Of a stretch of DNA of 64,000 bases, positions 33,697-44,546 are shown piece by piece. The position numbers and the translations under genes were made by a program. Source of the stretch: Papaver somniferum (lineage: Eukaryota; Streptophyta; Magnoliopsida; Ranunculales; Papaveraceae); assembly GCF_003573695.1 (NCBI RefSeq), contig NC_039364.1:70948256-71012255 (forward strand), given 5' to 3'. Each line of letters starts with the position of its first letter. Positions within the stretch are counted from its first letter, which is position 1. Below the pieces are notes generated by a model. That model ran no database searches and was not told the DNA's origin. It saw only the letters and a program-made list of their open reading frames with translations.

Positions 33697-36170
33697 TGTT
33701 AGAGCATTTCTCGGTCGAACTCGCATGCGTTGCGATCTCAAGCATGTTTGTCAATGTTAGTGATCAAAACTATATGTCTTGATTTCTAGTTTACTTATGA
33801 CTATGTCTCGGTTTAGGATAGTTAGGTATAGTTGAGCTCCAGACTCCATGACGATTACCTTACGAAGACGAAGAACTACTCAAGGAATCGGTGGAACTTC
33901 ATCCGACCAAAAGGTATGTGGAGATTTGAACTCATCTGTCACTTAAAAGTCTATCTACTCTATCTCCTACTCTTGAGACAAAATTCGTATAAGTATGATA
34001 GTTTTCATACATACACATTTGTTATTTCGAGCCGAGTTTACTCGCCTATCTTTTTCTCAAAATATGTGTTGGTAAGATTTTGCTTTAACCATTTTCATCT
34101 TTACCCGTGACGAAAGTCATGATGACGTTTCAATCTTGAAAATAGATTTGATGACGATAGTCGATTCTTTTTGTCTAACGACTATTATAACATTATAGAA
34201 GAATGTTTCAATGATTGAAATGTAGAGATGATACCAACTATGGATATAAGCATATATAGTGTGTTCTCACATTAGTATATAAATTCATGTGCCGGAAACC
34301 AAGTGCGTGCATATGTGTGCATGCGGTATTGGTGAAGGAGATAGGTTAGGTACGCGTTCCCGTACGCGTACTGGAGGAAATTTTCATACCGAATTTTTTT
34401 GTTGTAGTTTGTGATGTTTGCAAACTGAAAACCAGTCACCTTAGGTACGCATAACCGTACGGGTACCCACGGAAGTTTTCGAACCGAAAATTTCTGCTGA
34501 GTTTCCAAACTCAAATCTGGTAGCTAAGGTACGCATACCCGTACGCGTACCCAAGCTGATTAATTCTCAAATCGATAGTTTCATGAACTTAAACAATAAA
34601 TCAATAAGGAATGCAATCTTTGCAAGCCGTGGCTATATTGTTCATGAATTGATTCAATTGAATCAAACCGATTTTGTTTCAAGTGTGTCTATGAATAAAG
34701 ACCTAAGCAATTGAACAACTCTTGAACTAGTTCTTATGAATCATTTGAACTAGTTATGAGAAAGATGAATACAGTTAATATGAAAGTGCTCATATGGCTA
34801 ACCATTGGTTAACTGTTTGTGAACCAACCCAATGTACACGTTGAGTTACGGTTACTCAAACCTAAATGAATACATTTCATTTGTGTTTGAGACAAGCTAA
34901 GTTTCGATCTAACGGTTAAAATATATTAACTTGGATAAATCAGGTTTTTCATCTAACGGTGAATATTGAATGCTTTGTTACCAAGGTAACTAATATTGCA
35001 ACCCTGATTTGAAAACTATATAAGGGAGACGTCTAACAACTGGAAAAACTAATCTCCACACCTCATGTGTGATACTAGTTGGTTTTTCTGGAGTCGATTC
35101 TCCTTTAACCGTAGGTTTCTTCTCGAGACCCTGTCGGTTAAGGACTTAAAGACTTCATTGGGATTGTGAAGCCAGACAAAACTACTTCTCTTGTAGTTGA
35201 GTGATCTGATCTTGCCATTTTCTATCGTACAAGTTTAATTGAAATAATTGACTTGAGATTATATCTCCGATAGGGCAAGATAAAAAGAAATCACAAACAT
35301 CTTCGTCTCATCGTTTGTGATTCCATAATATCTAGTTTTGCTACCATACGATTTAGATTATTGTGAGGTGATTGATAATACTAGGATGTTCTTCGAGAAT
35401 ATAAGTCCGGTTTATCAATTAGTTCCTTTTCACCTTGATTTATCAAAAGACGGAACAAAACTTGTAGGTTTATATGTGGGAGACAGATTTATCTATCATC
35501 ATAGACTTTTATGTGTGATACAGATTTGTTTATTGAAGTCTTCGACTTTGGGTCGTAGAAACTCTTGGTTGTGGGTGAGATCAACTAAGGTAATCAAGTG
35601 CTTAGTATCCTGCTGGGATCAGAGACGTAAGGAGCGCAACTGTACCTTGAATCAGTGTGATATTGATTAGGGTTCAACTATAATCCAGACCGAAGTTAGT
35701 TTGTAGTAGGCTAGCGTCTGTAGCGTCTTAATACAGTGTGGTGTTCAATCTGGACTAGGTCCCGGGGTTTTTCTGCATTTGCGGTTTCCTCATTAACAAA
35801 ACTTCTGGTGTCTGTGTTATTTCTATTCCGCATTATATTTTGTTATATAATTGAAATATCACAGGTTGTGCGTTGAGATCAATCAATTAGAACATCCAAC
35901 CTTTGGTTGTTGATTTACATTGATTGACACTTGGATATTGGTCTTTGGTACCATACAAGTTTATCTCTATAGTATTTGATAAAGACTCGCAGATTTTTAT
36001 TTGCTTGAGTAAAGATCAAATCGAGAGATAGATATATTAACTCCTTGATATACTTTTTATTAAGATTGAGTCCGACTGTCTAGTTGATTCTCTTAAAAGT
36101 ATATTAGAGTTAGTCCATACATATTGCTAATCGAAATATTGGGTGAGGTTGTTGTACCCCCGCTTTTTCA
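33697..36170 (+). repeat. 5' LTR of element B (complete)
   Basis: The 2,474-bp LTR contains a TATA box (35017-35024), palindromic repeats with the core GGTACGCATACCCGTACGCG (34285-34560), and the window-wide conserved block at 35752-35797. It ends CGCTTTTTCA, followed by the primer site. Confidence 0.85.
35752..35797 (+). promoter_or_regulatory. Invariant LTR block (R/U5 region)
   Basis: The block runs from GGACTAGGTCCCGGGGTTTT to GGTTTCCTCATTAAC. It recurs almost unchanged at 2308-2353 and 42405-42450 (+) and at 44547-44592, 50646-50692 and 62245-62291 (-), although the surrounding LTRs differ strongly. It lies about 730 nt downstream of the TATA box. A role in the retroelement RNA, such as processing or packaging, is inferred. 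Confidence 0.6.
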
Positions 36171-36188
36171 ATTGGTATCGGAGCAGGC
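36171..36188 (+). promoter_or_regulatory. Primer-binding site of element B
   Basis: ATTGGTATCGGAGCAGGC follows the LTR end. It is the tRNA-iMet-type site with one change (A to G) from the copy in element A. Confidence 0.85.
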
Positions 36189-36236
36189 AAATACGTTCAA
36201 GACCTTACAAGTCTGTGTTTGTAGCGATCTGACTCT

Positions 36237-37808
36237 ATGGACAGAGGTGTTATCTCTATTAACGTACCACCAGTCTTCGATAACTCTAATTACTTATGGT
36301 GGAAAATTGCGATGCGTGTTTTTCTTTAAGCGCGTGATTTTCAATCATGGGTATATGTTGTTAATGGCTATGATGCTCCCGTTGTTGCAGTAGGTAACGT
36401 TAATGTTCCAAAAAAATATTGGCGAATACGATGCTGCTGAGATACTTGCTGCAAAGCAAAACTCCGACGGTTTGAATGCCATCATACATGCCATTACCCC
36501 AAATCTTCAGCACCATGTGTCAAATTGCACTAGGTCTAAAGATGCGTGGGATATCTAGAAACCGTATTTGAAGGAAATACCAGTGAAAAGGAAGCTAGGC
36601 TTCAAAACCTTAATTCCAATTGGGAAAACCTTCGTATGGCAGATGAAGATTCATTTGATGAGTTTAATCACAAAGTGTCTGAAATTGTTAATGCATCTTT
36701 TGCATTGGGTAAGACTATTCCTGAAAAGGACATTGTGATGAAAATTCTCAGATCGATGTCATCTAGATACGATGCTAAGAAGCATGCCATCGTTGAGGTA
36801 AATAACCTTGATACTCTCTCCAGAAATACTCTGGTCGAAAAGTTAAATATTTTTTATCTTGAATTACAACAACGAGAGAAACATCGATTGGTAGTAAACT
36901 CTGTTACCACAACTGATAAGAAATCTCGCCGCTCAAAAATGATTGAAGAAAATGAAAATAGCTTTAATTCATCTCTTTCATTGTTCATACAACAGTTGAA
37001 GAAGACACTCATACAGAGTAAAAGAAAGTCTCATAAGAAAAATAATCCAATCAATAAGGAGAATAATAAAGATCAAAAGAGTTATAAAAATAAGTCTTGC
37101 TTAAAGTGCTACAGAAGTGTTCACACTTCAAAAAATTCTGATGAGAAGGTTAATGAGTTAACAAAGGCTTGGATGGCTACTCTTGACTACTGTACAGAGG
37201 AAGAAGTCTGTATAAGTTCCATTAACCTCTTTGCTGACAATTACACATGTCTTCCAAACAGTCCAGTCCTCTCCAAATCACTCATTCCAGTCACTTCAAA
37301 GGAAGAAAGTCTAATGAAAATGATTGAATTTTTGGAAGATCAACTGGTTGTTCTAAGACAAGAAATTGCAACTTGCAGTCATGATTCATATAAGAAATAC
37401 CATCACTCGATTATTTTTTCTCAGCAAATTACTCCTGACTCTATTTCCAACGAAAGGAATGATATAGAAAACCACAAGATTGTTTCAAAAAAAATTGATA
37501 CCTTGTGTGAAAAACATGATCATCCAGAAAATCTGAGCACAAGAAATCAAGAAATTGTTTCCTCTATCAAAAAACGCTTGTCAAAGAGGAAAAAGAAATC
37601 TTTCATTGGTACTATTAATAGTACATAAGAGAATTCCAAGGATACTCATAGCCCACTAAAATCAACAAACAGAACACTCCAAACAGTTCTGAGAAGAATG
37701 GATAAAACGCTTAATTCTATTCTTTCAAAGGCAGAACAAAATCAAAGTACATCTTTGGGATGGAGACCTTCCGATCCTGGTCTGGATATGAAGGAACTTA
37801 TTCTGTAA
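36237..37808 (+). pseudogene. Copia gag (UBN2 domain) of element B, broken
   Basis: The start ATGGACAGAGGTG at 36237 gives MDRGVISINVPPVFDNSNYL and WWKIAMRVFL, the N-terminal gag motif of copia elements, then a TAA. The frame is picked up again in pieces (FQSWVYVVNGYDAPVV; EILAAKQNSDGLNAIIHAIT; DAWD) and, after a further shift, is open from 36546 to 37628 (360 codons). That part has LRMADEDSFDEFNHKVSEIV and MKILRSMSSRYDAKKHAIVE, typical UBN2. The C-terminal half is Lys/Ser-rich with a single CYRSVH remnant of a knuckle. Past the TAA at 37626 the same frame runs on to 37808 with LQTVLRRMDKTLNSIL, matching LQHTLDSIL of elements A and C. Confidence 0.8.
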
Positions 37809-38065
37809 TAAGAGTAAGAGATGGTTCTTGTACCCTCTTTTTTAAACAAAGACCATATCCAACTGAGAGGGTTGTATATCTATTCTTAGTCTGTTGGGTT
37901 TGATTAATAGTCTCTTCTGATGAGAGTTCATAAACGATTTCTTCTTTAAAACCGTTATCTCTTGCATACCCTTGGTCTAGGGTTTTAGTCAAAAGATCTT
38001 CTTGGAATACTCTCTTTTTAAGAAGTCTCTTTCAGAGACTGAGTATTTCATTTCTCTCTTCCATC

Positions 38066-38394
38066 ATGTCTTCATCCAGTCTTTCAAGCAAAGAAAGTGA
38101 TGTGTGGATTGTTTTATTTCCATCTAAGAAGATTCGTTTTGACTCATCTGATAATGAGTTGTGCTTCGACAAACGTGATGGTTCTTTTGATGAAATCCGT
38201 CTGTATCCCAGTTTGAGAAGCTCTCTTTAACCATGAATATCGTTTTGGAACAAGTGAGTGCTCTGAAAAACGGACTGATTCTATCTTCCAAAAGATTGGA
38301 AGAGAAGATTGAAAACCTCGAATCAAGGATTGATATGATTGAAGATGAGCTTGGAGATTATAGGGAATACGAGAAGAATTCGGAAAGTAGGTGA
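38066..38394 (+). pseudogene. ORF2 of element B, split by a frame change
   Basis: MSSSSLSSKESDVWIVLF begins at 38066 and stops after 55 codons. A second frame (MNIVLEQVSALKNGLILSSK, then LEEKIENLESRIDMIEDEL) continues to 38394 and is a clear heptad-repeat coiled coil. Position, length and character match ORF2 of elements A and C, though sequence identity is low. Confidence 0.5.
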
Positions 38395-39852
38395 AATGCT
38401 ATTTATATCTAGGAAACTTATTAAGAGAATTTTTATTCTTGTTTTTGTTTAAGAAGGATAACTAGAGTTTGGAATAGCCATTATTATGAGGACACATAGC
38501 TATGTCCAACGTTTTCATCTTCATGTTTTTAGATTTATTTGTTTAAATTCTAAAGTTTGGTTTGGAAGATGATTTTTGCAGTATTAATCTTTATGATTTT
38601 ATATATTGCAATGTGTGTTTGCGTCCGTGAACTATTATTGTCCCATACGATGTCAAAAGTTATCTCTTTTATATGTCGATATGCAAGTATTGATACAAGA
38701 TCGATGAACTTTTGACAAACAAAAGTTAAGCCTATTATGTCAAATTTTGATGGAAGATAGGTTAAAATCTTTTGTTGACAAAGATTATGTCTATTATAAG
38801 TCGTTATGCAAATAGTGATGAAAATATAATGAATCTTTGTATATGCCGCAGTATTGATCTTTCCCTGATCCATATCTTATGTGTATACTGCAATGCTCCA
38901 TAAGGTTTTCTTGTGTTGAGCATAAAACGATTGAGTTAATCATTCTTTTACGGTTAACATAGTCGTTGCTCTGTAAGTTCTCTTATGTAGAGCATGTTCA
39001 ATTAAATTGATCACTTTTGTGTTTAATTTGATTGAGTATTCCGATTAAATTAATCATGGGTTTACGTGTGGTTAGTTTAATTGAGAATTTTGGATATAGA
39101 AAATCATTTCATTATGGTTTTTGGTGTCCAAAGAAATCCTTCTTTTCTTGTAAAAGTAAGGTCGCTCTTATTGTTCTTTCGGGAATGATATAAAATTGGG
39201 GAGAGTTCTATTGAACTTGCGCTTAATTTCCATATCTTTGTGGGGAGTGCGGCTGTGGAATTATTTAGGGGTTATCTTGTATCTTTATAAACTCCTTGAT
39301 GAATGCATTTAGCTTCGGCTTTATGATTGCATCTAAATAAGTTGATATGTACTTTTCTTTGGTGTTGAAGCGTCTTCGTGGAAATTTCATTAGGATCCCG
39401 TTTTCGTACCTTTGCCAATTTTATTGACAAAAAGGAGGGGAATTAATATGTAGTTCACACTACAAATACTATGATTTACGTGTTTTACGGGTCATTATGT
39501 AAGGGGGAGCGGTTTTCATGTTGAGACGAAAGTATTGACTAAAGGGGAGTGATACATATCACCATAGTATTGTTGTCGAAATTGTGATATAAGAACTTTT
39601 ATGCTGTGTAATAATACTATGACACTGTATAACAATAATCGAGAGCTTTTGTTTTCTCATTGTTATGGCTACGGAACTTCAACAACTATGATGTTGAATT
39701 GAACATCTATGGATTCATGGGAGTACTTGGAAAACACGAAGTTTTCGAGTAATGTTGAAGCACCAAGGAGATCAAGCATGTGGACGAGAAGCTACAAAGT
39801 TTTTATCTATTTTGTAATCCATATGTATTGATAGTTTTGTCACTAAAATTGA
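38395..39852 (+). other. 3' untranslated part of element B with polypurine tracts
   Basis: No gene. It is homologous to 8602-9914 and to 46540-48200 (-). Polypurine tracts lie near 39198, 39433, 39503 and 39541, before the main tract at 39853-39865. Confidence 0.6.
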
Positions 39853-39865
39853 CAAAGGGGGAGAT

Positions 39866-40405
39866 TGTTAGAGCATTGCTCGGTCGAACTCGCATGCGTT
39901 GCTATCTCAAGCATATTTGTCAATGTTAGTGATCAAAACTATATGTCTTGATTTCTAGTTTACTTATGACTAAGTCTTGGTCTAGGATAGTTAAGTATAG
40001 TTGAGCTCCAGACTCCAAGGCGATTATCTTACGAAGACGAAGAACTACTCAAGGAACCAGTGGAACTTCATCCGACCAAAAGGTATGTGGAGACTTGAAC
40101 TCATCTGTCACTTAAAAGTCTATCTACTCTATCTCCTACTTTTGAGACAAAATTCGTATAAGTATGATAATTTTCATACATACACATTTTCTATTTCGAG
40201 CAGAGTTTACTCGCCTATCTTTTTCTCGAAATATGTGCCGGTAAGATTTTGCTTTAAACATTTTCATCATTACCCGTGACGAAAGTCACGATGACGTTTC
40301 AATCTTGAAAATAGGTTTGATGACGATAGTCGATTCTTTTTGTCTAACGACTATTATAATATTATAGAAGAATGTTTCAATGATTGAAATGTAGAGTTGA
40401 GATTA
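39866..40405 (+). repeat. 3' LTR of element B, truncated
   Basis: It starts TGTTAGAGCATTGCTCGG after the polypurine tract AAAGGGGGAGAT. It is closely similar to the first 540 bp of the 5' LTR, then is replaced by another LTR beginning near 40408. Confidence 0.8.
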
Positions 40406-40407
40406 CC

Positions 40408-42814
40408 CGTTAGAGCATAGCTCGTTCAACCTCGCATGCGTTGCTATCTCAAGCATGTTTGTCAATGTTAGTGATCAAAACTATAAGTCTTGATTTCTAG
40501 CCTACATAGCTAAGTCTCAGACTAGGATAGAAAAGTGTAGTTGAGCTCAAGGACTTCATGGCGATTGATCATACAACGACGAAGATCCATACAAGGAACC
40601 GTGGAACTTCATCAACAAAAAGGTATGTGGAGACTTGAACTTATCTATCACTCAAAAGTCTATTTCTTCTATCTCCTACTTCTTATGAGATAAAAGTCGT
40701 ATGCTATATAGACTAGATCATATACATTTGACATTTCGAGCTGAGCATTCATTGCTTATCTTTTATCTCGAAATCGTGTGTTGGTAAAGCGTTTCGCTTT
40801 GATCAAGTTTATCTTCACCTAGTGAAGAAAGTCATGAAAAGTTTCAATCACTTTGAGAATTGCTCTGACGTGAATCGGTATGTGAATAACGGCTACATAG
40901 AGTCCTCTGGGAATGTCTCAATGATTGAAATGAGAGTTTAGATTACATAACCATGTATTCCTTGAGCTGAAGTTTTCGAACTTTGTTGATCAAGAGAAAT
41001 CGGGAGGATTGTGGAATTGGCTTGCCAATTCCGCGAACTGTCGGAAGTTCTCGACCGAGAATTTCTGCTGGATTTTCCAAAAATCGTTTGTGTGCTAAGT
41101 CCGCGAACTCAGTCTGCGAACCCAGTCCGCGAACTGGCGGAAGTTCTCTTTCCGAGAATTTCTGCTGAGTTTGGAAAACTGAACCGATTAACTTAAGTCC
41201 GCGAACTTGTTTGTGAACTTAAGAGGTTATGATCTAAAGATGTGCTCTGAACATGAAACATTAAATTACTAAGGAATGCTTTATGCAAACTGTGGATACA
41301 ATGTTCATGAGATGATTCAATCGAATCGAATCATCTTTGTTTCAATTGTGTATTTTTGTAGTTACATAAGATCTCGTAGCAATTGAAAAACTCTTTAACT
41401 AGTTCATTTGAGTCAATTGAACTAGTTATGGTGAAGAATAACAAGGTTAATATGAAATGCTCATATAGTTAACCTTTTGGGTTACTATGTTGAACCAACA
41501 TACACGTACACGTTTGGGCATGGTTTTCACGAACCCAGTAAACGTCTACCCAAGTGTGTGTGACAAGCTAAGTTTTCGATCTAACAGTTAAGAAATATTA
41601 GCTTGAACCTGAATCAGGTTTTTATCTAACGGTGAATAAGGATTGCTTTGTAACTAAGGCAAAACCCTGATTTGAAGGATATATAAAGGAGACATATAGC
41701 ATTGTTCAAAACTAATCCCCACACTCTGTGTGCTACTAGTGCGCCCGCTAGAGGCGATCTCCATTAACCTTTGATTTTCTTCTCTAAAATCAGGTTAACG
41801 ACTTAAAGACTTCATTTGGATTGTGAAGCCAGACCGATACTACTTTATCGTAGTTGTGGGATCTGATCTTGCATCTTCTATCGTACGAGTACAATCGATT
41901 GATTAGCTTGAGATCGTGAGAGTTCTCCGATAGGAAAGATAAAGAAGTCACAAACATCTTCGTCTCACTGTTTATGATTCCTCGACAATCCGCTTGTGTA
42001 GTCAGGAAGGATTGTAGAGAGGTGATTGATTAATCTAGGATGTTCTTCGGTAATATAAGACCGGATTATCAATTGGTTCCTGTTCACCTTGATTTTATAT
42101 CAAAAGACGGAACAAAACCTAGGGTTTATCTATGGGAGACAGGTTTATCCTTTGATAGACTTTTCTGTGTGAAGTAGATCTGTTTATTATCAAGTCTGTG
42201 ATTTTGGGTTGCAGCAACTCTTGGTTGTGGGTGAGATCAGCCAAGGGAATCTAGTGCGCAGTATCCTGCTGGGATCAGAGGCGTAGGAGTACAACTGTAC
42301 CTTGGATCGGTGGGAGACTGATTGGGGTTCAACTATAGTCCAGTCCGAAGTTAGTTTGCAGTAGGCTAGTGTCTGTAGCGGCTTAATACAATGTTATTCA
42401 ATATGGACTAGGTCCCGGGGGTTTTCTGCATTTGCGGTTTCCTCGTTAACTAAATTTCTGGTGTCTGTGTTATTTCTTTTCCGCATTATATTTGTTTATA
42501 TAATTGAAATATCACAGGTTGTGCGTGAGTTCAATCAATTGTGAATCCGACCTTTCGGTTATTGATTAAATTGGTTGACACTTGGATATTGGTTTTTGAT
42601 ATCGTCCAAGTTATTTCTTATATTAAATTGGGCTCGCAAATTCCTATTTGTTTGATTGCAGATTGAATTGAGAAATTGAGATATAACTCTTAGATATACT
42701 TTTCTTAATATTGAGTCTGACTGTCTAGTTGATTCTCTTGAAAGTATATTGGAGTTAGTTCATTCAGATTGCCAAACGAATTATTGGGTGTAGTTGCTAG
42801 ACCCCCCCCTTTCA
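40408..42814 (+). repeat. Copia-type LTR, C-like subfamily, probably solo
   Basis: It begins CGTTAGAGCATAGCTCG (first T of TGTTAG changed) and ends CCCCCCCTTTCA at 42814, about 2.4 kb. Its repeats use the core GTCCGCGAACTGGCGGAAGTT (41025-41225), as in the LTRs of element C and unlike element B. A TATA box lies at 41679-41687 and the invariant block at 42405-42450. No primer site follows. Confidence 0.75.
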
Positions 42815-44546
42815 ATAATAATATTTACATCCTGGGGAAATTCGTGGCGGAGCAAAGCAAAAGTTTAAGACATAGTCTACATTGTATAAGAGAACTTTTT
42901 AAAAGATATATAGGCGGGGGTGTATATACCGGGTTGGTTGCTTCTCCCTTAGACACCGTAAGGATAGAGATTGTCTTTTGATTATCAAAACCAAGTTTCT
43001 AAAAATGAATTAATTGCTAATCTATTTTACCTTTGCACTAGCGTCACCTGCCTCAATTTACATAGATAAGTTCACCCGCGGGAAGGTAGCTGAATGCCCT
43101 ATATAATTCTAGCGGCAAAAGAATTAGTTAACTTAAATAGCATCTTATGTTGTATATGACATTGTTTAATTCGTGCCAGGTTATTGTAACCAATGCTATA
43201 TGTTTTATATCTATACAACTAACCAGCATTTGATTCACTAATGGTGATCGTCGTTTACTCAACAAAATAATAAGATATTTCTCACTAATTAAATAATAAT
43301 ATAGTGGTAGTAAGGATCGTTCCCACGAGGAGTAATGCAATTGATATGTTATCTAAATCAGCGAAAATATAAAAGAAGGATAAAAAGGATAATAAGAAAA
43401 AGATGATGAAGAAATCCTTCGCCGTTACTAACCGTTAACTCAACATTGTACCCGTTTATCTCTTGTTAGAATCAATTGTCACCAACCGTAGGAAAGCAGG
43501 TACGCTTAGCTATCCCCAAAACTCCTTGTATCACCGGATACGGAAGCGCTCGACTACCGGATTCTATTCAAAAGAACCACCTTGAGGTTCGCTTATAAGA
43601 TGTAATTCCCCGAACGCATTAAGATTTATGAATTTAGGTTTGATCCAAGCAGTTAAACTCGGTACGCTCGGTCCACTTACTGGTGTTGTCTTTACTCGCA
43701 ATTGCTCCACAAAATCCCTCCGCAAGATATTGCGATTTCTACTTGTGTAGGAGATAAGCGATAATTACAGATCGACTCAACTCTCTACTAGCATTATAAT
43801 GATTAATAGACTAATCTAGTTGGCCACCCGAACCAATCTAAGAATCAATCATAAACCTTTGATATAGTAAATACAATCCACAATGATTAACTTTAAAACT
43901 TGAAACAAACTTGTAAATAATTGAGCTTCACAATTAGAACTTTGAATTCATCCTTACAATAAAAAGAATATAGAAAAGAGATAGTTCTCCCCCCTAAGGG
44001 GGAGAAAAACGGTGAAAAGAAGATATCAAATTGTATCTAGGCTTCCTTATATATAGAGTTTTGTAACCTCTTCTTGAAAAAACTAGAAAACCTAGCTAAA
44101 ATAGGAAAGTGCATCTCTTTAAGATTGTGTCCCGTGCATCAAACCCCGTGCAAAGTGGCTGCCAAATATCACGAAAAATCCCTAGCACATGGCCAAGGAT
44201 AGTCACATCAAAATCGTCAAAATCCCCAATAAAGAAGTCAGGTCCAAGGCTGCTTGCGCATGGCAGAAGCCCAGCCCATTTCAGGTTATTGGCTTGTCAG
44301 TCCTGCGGAACTGACAGCTTATTTTCAGTCCATGTTTCCTGTGACTTCTTCTCAGAGTTTCCGTATCAGCTGCATCCATCGTATAACATCAACACCATTA
44401 CGAACTTCTTTTTTGTTCACTGCCATTTAACCGAACTCTTCCGTTACTCCTCGACAGCATTACTCCCTTGAACCACAGCTGAAAACACCATCTTTTTGTT
44501 CCACCAATAAAACTGCATGAACCCACTTCTAGAAGACGACAATAGC
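42815..44546. repeat. Probable gypsy LTR/leader debris
   Basis: No gene is supported. The phrase around 43305-43340 (GTGGTAGTAAGGATCGTTCCCACGAGGAG) is of the kind found in Tat/Athila-type LTRs, and the CTATCCCCAAAACTCC and CCGGATACGG words fit that class. The first 170 bp (42815-42985) are unlike the rest and were not recognised. Both edges abut broken copia LTRs. Confidence 0.4.

Larger units (their letters stand above)
33697..40405 (+). mobile_element. Non-autonomous Ty1/copia-type element B
   Basis: 5' LTR 33697-36170 (2,474 bp, TGTTAGAGCA to TTTTTCA), primer site, gag frame with a UBN2 domain, a broken ORF2, polypurine tracts, and a 3' LTR starting at 39866. The 3' LTR matches the 5' LTR only to about 40405 (both read AATGTTTCAATGATTGAAAT before diverging) and then abuts another LTR. 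The 3.7-kb internal region contains no pol domains. Confidence 0.8.

Noticed and set aside
33832..40279. Similar frames of 92 codons at 33832-34110 and 40001-40279
   Set aside because: Both lie at the same place in the two LTRs of element B, so their similarity is LTR identity and not coding conservation.
42815..42985. Possible organelle-derived insert (AAATTCGTGGCGGAGCAAAG; GGCGGGGGTGTATATACCGG)
   Set aside because: The texture resembles organelle DNA, but I could not match it to a specific plastid or mitochondrial gene.
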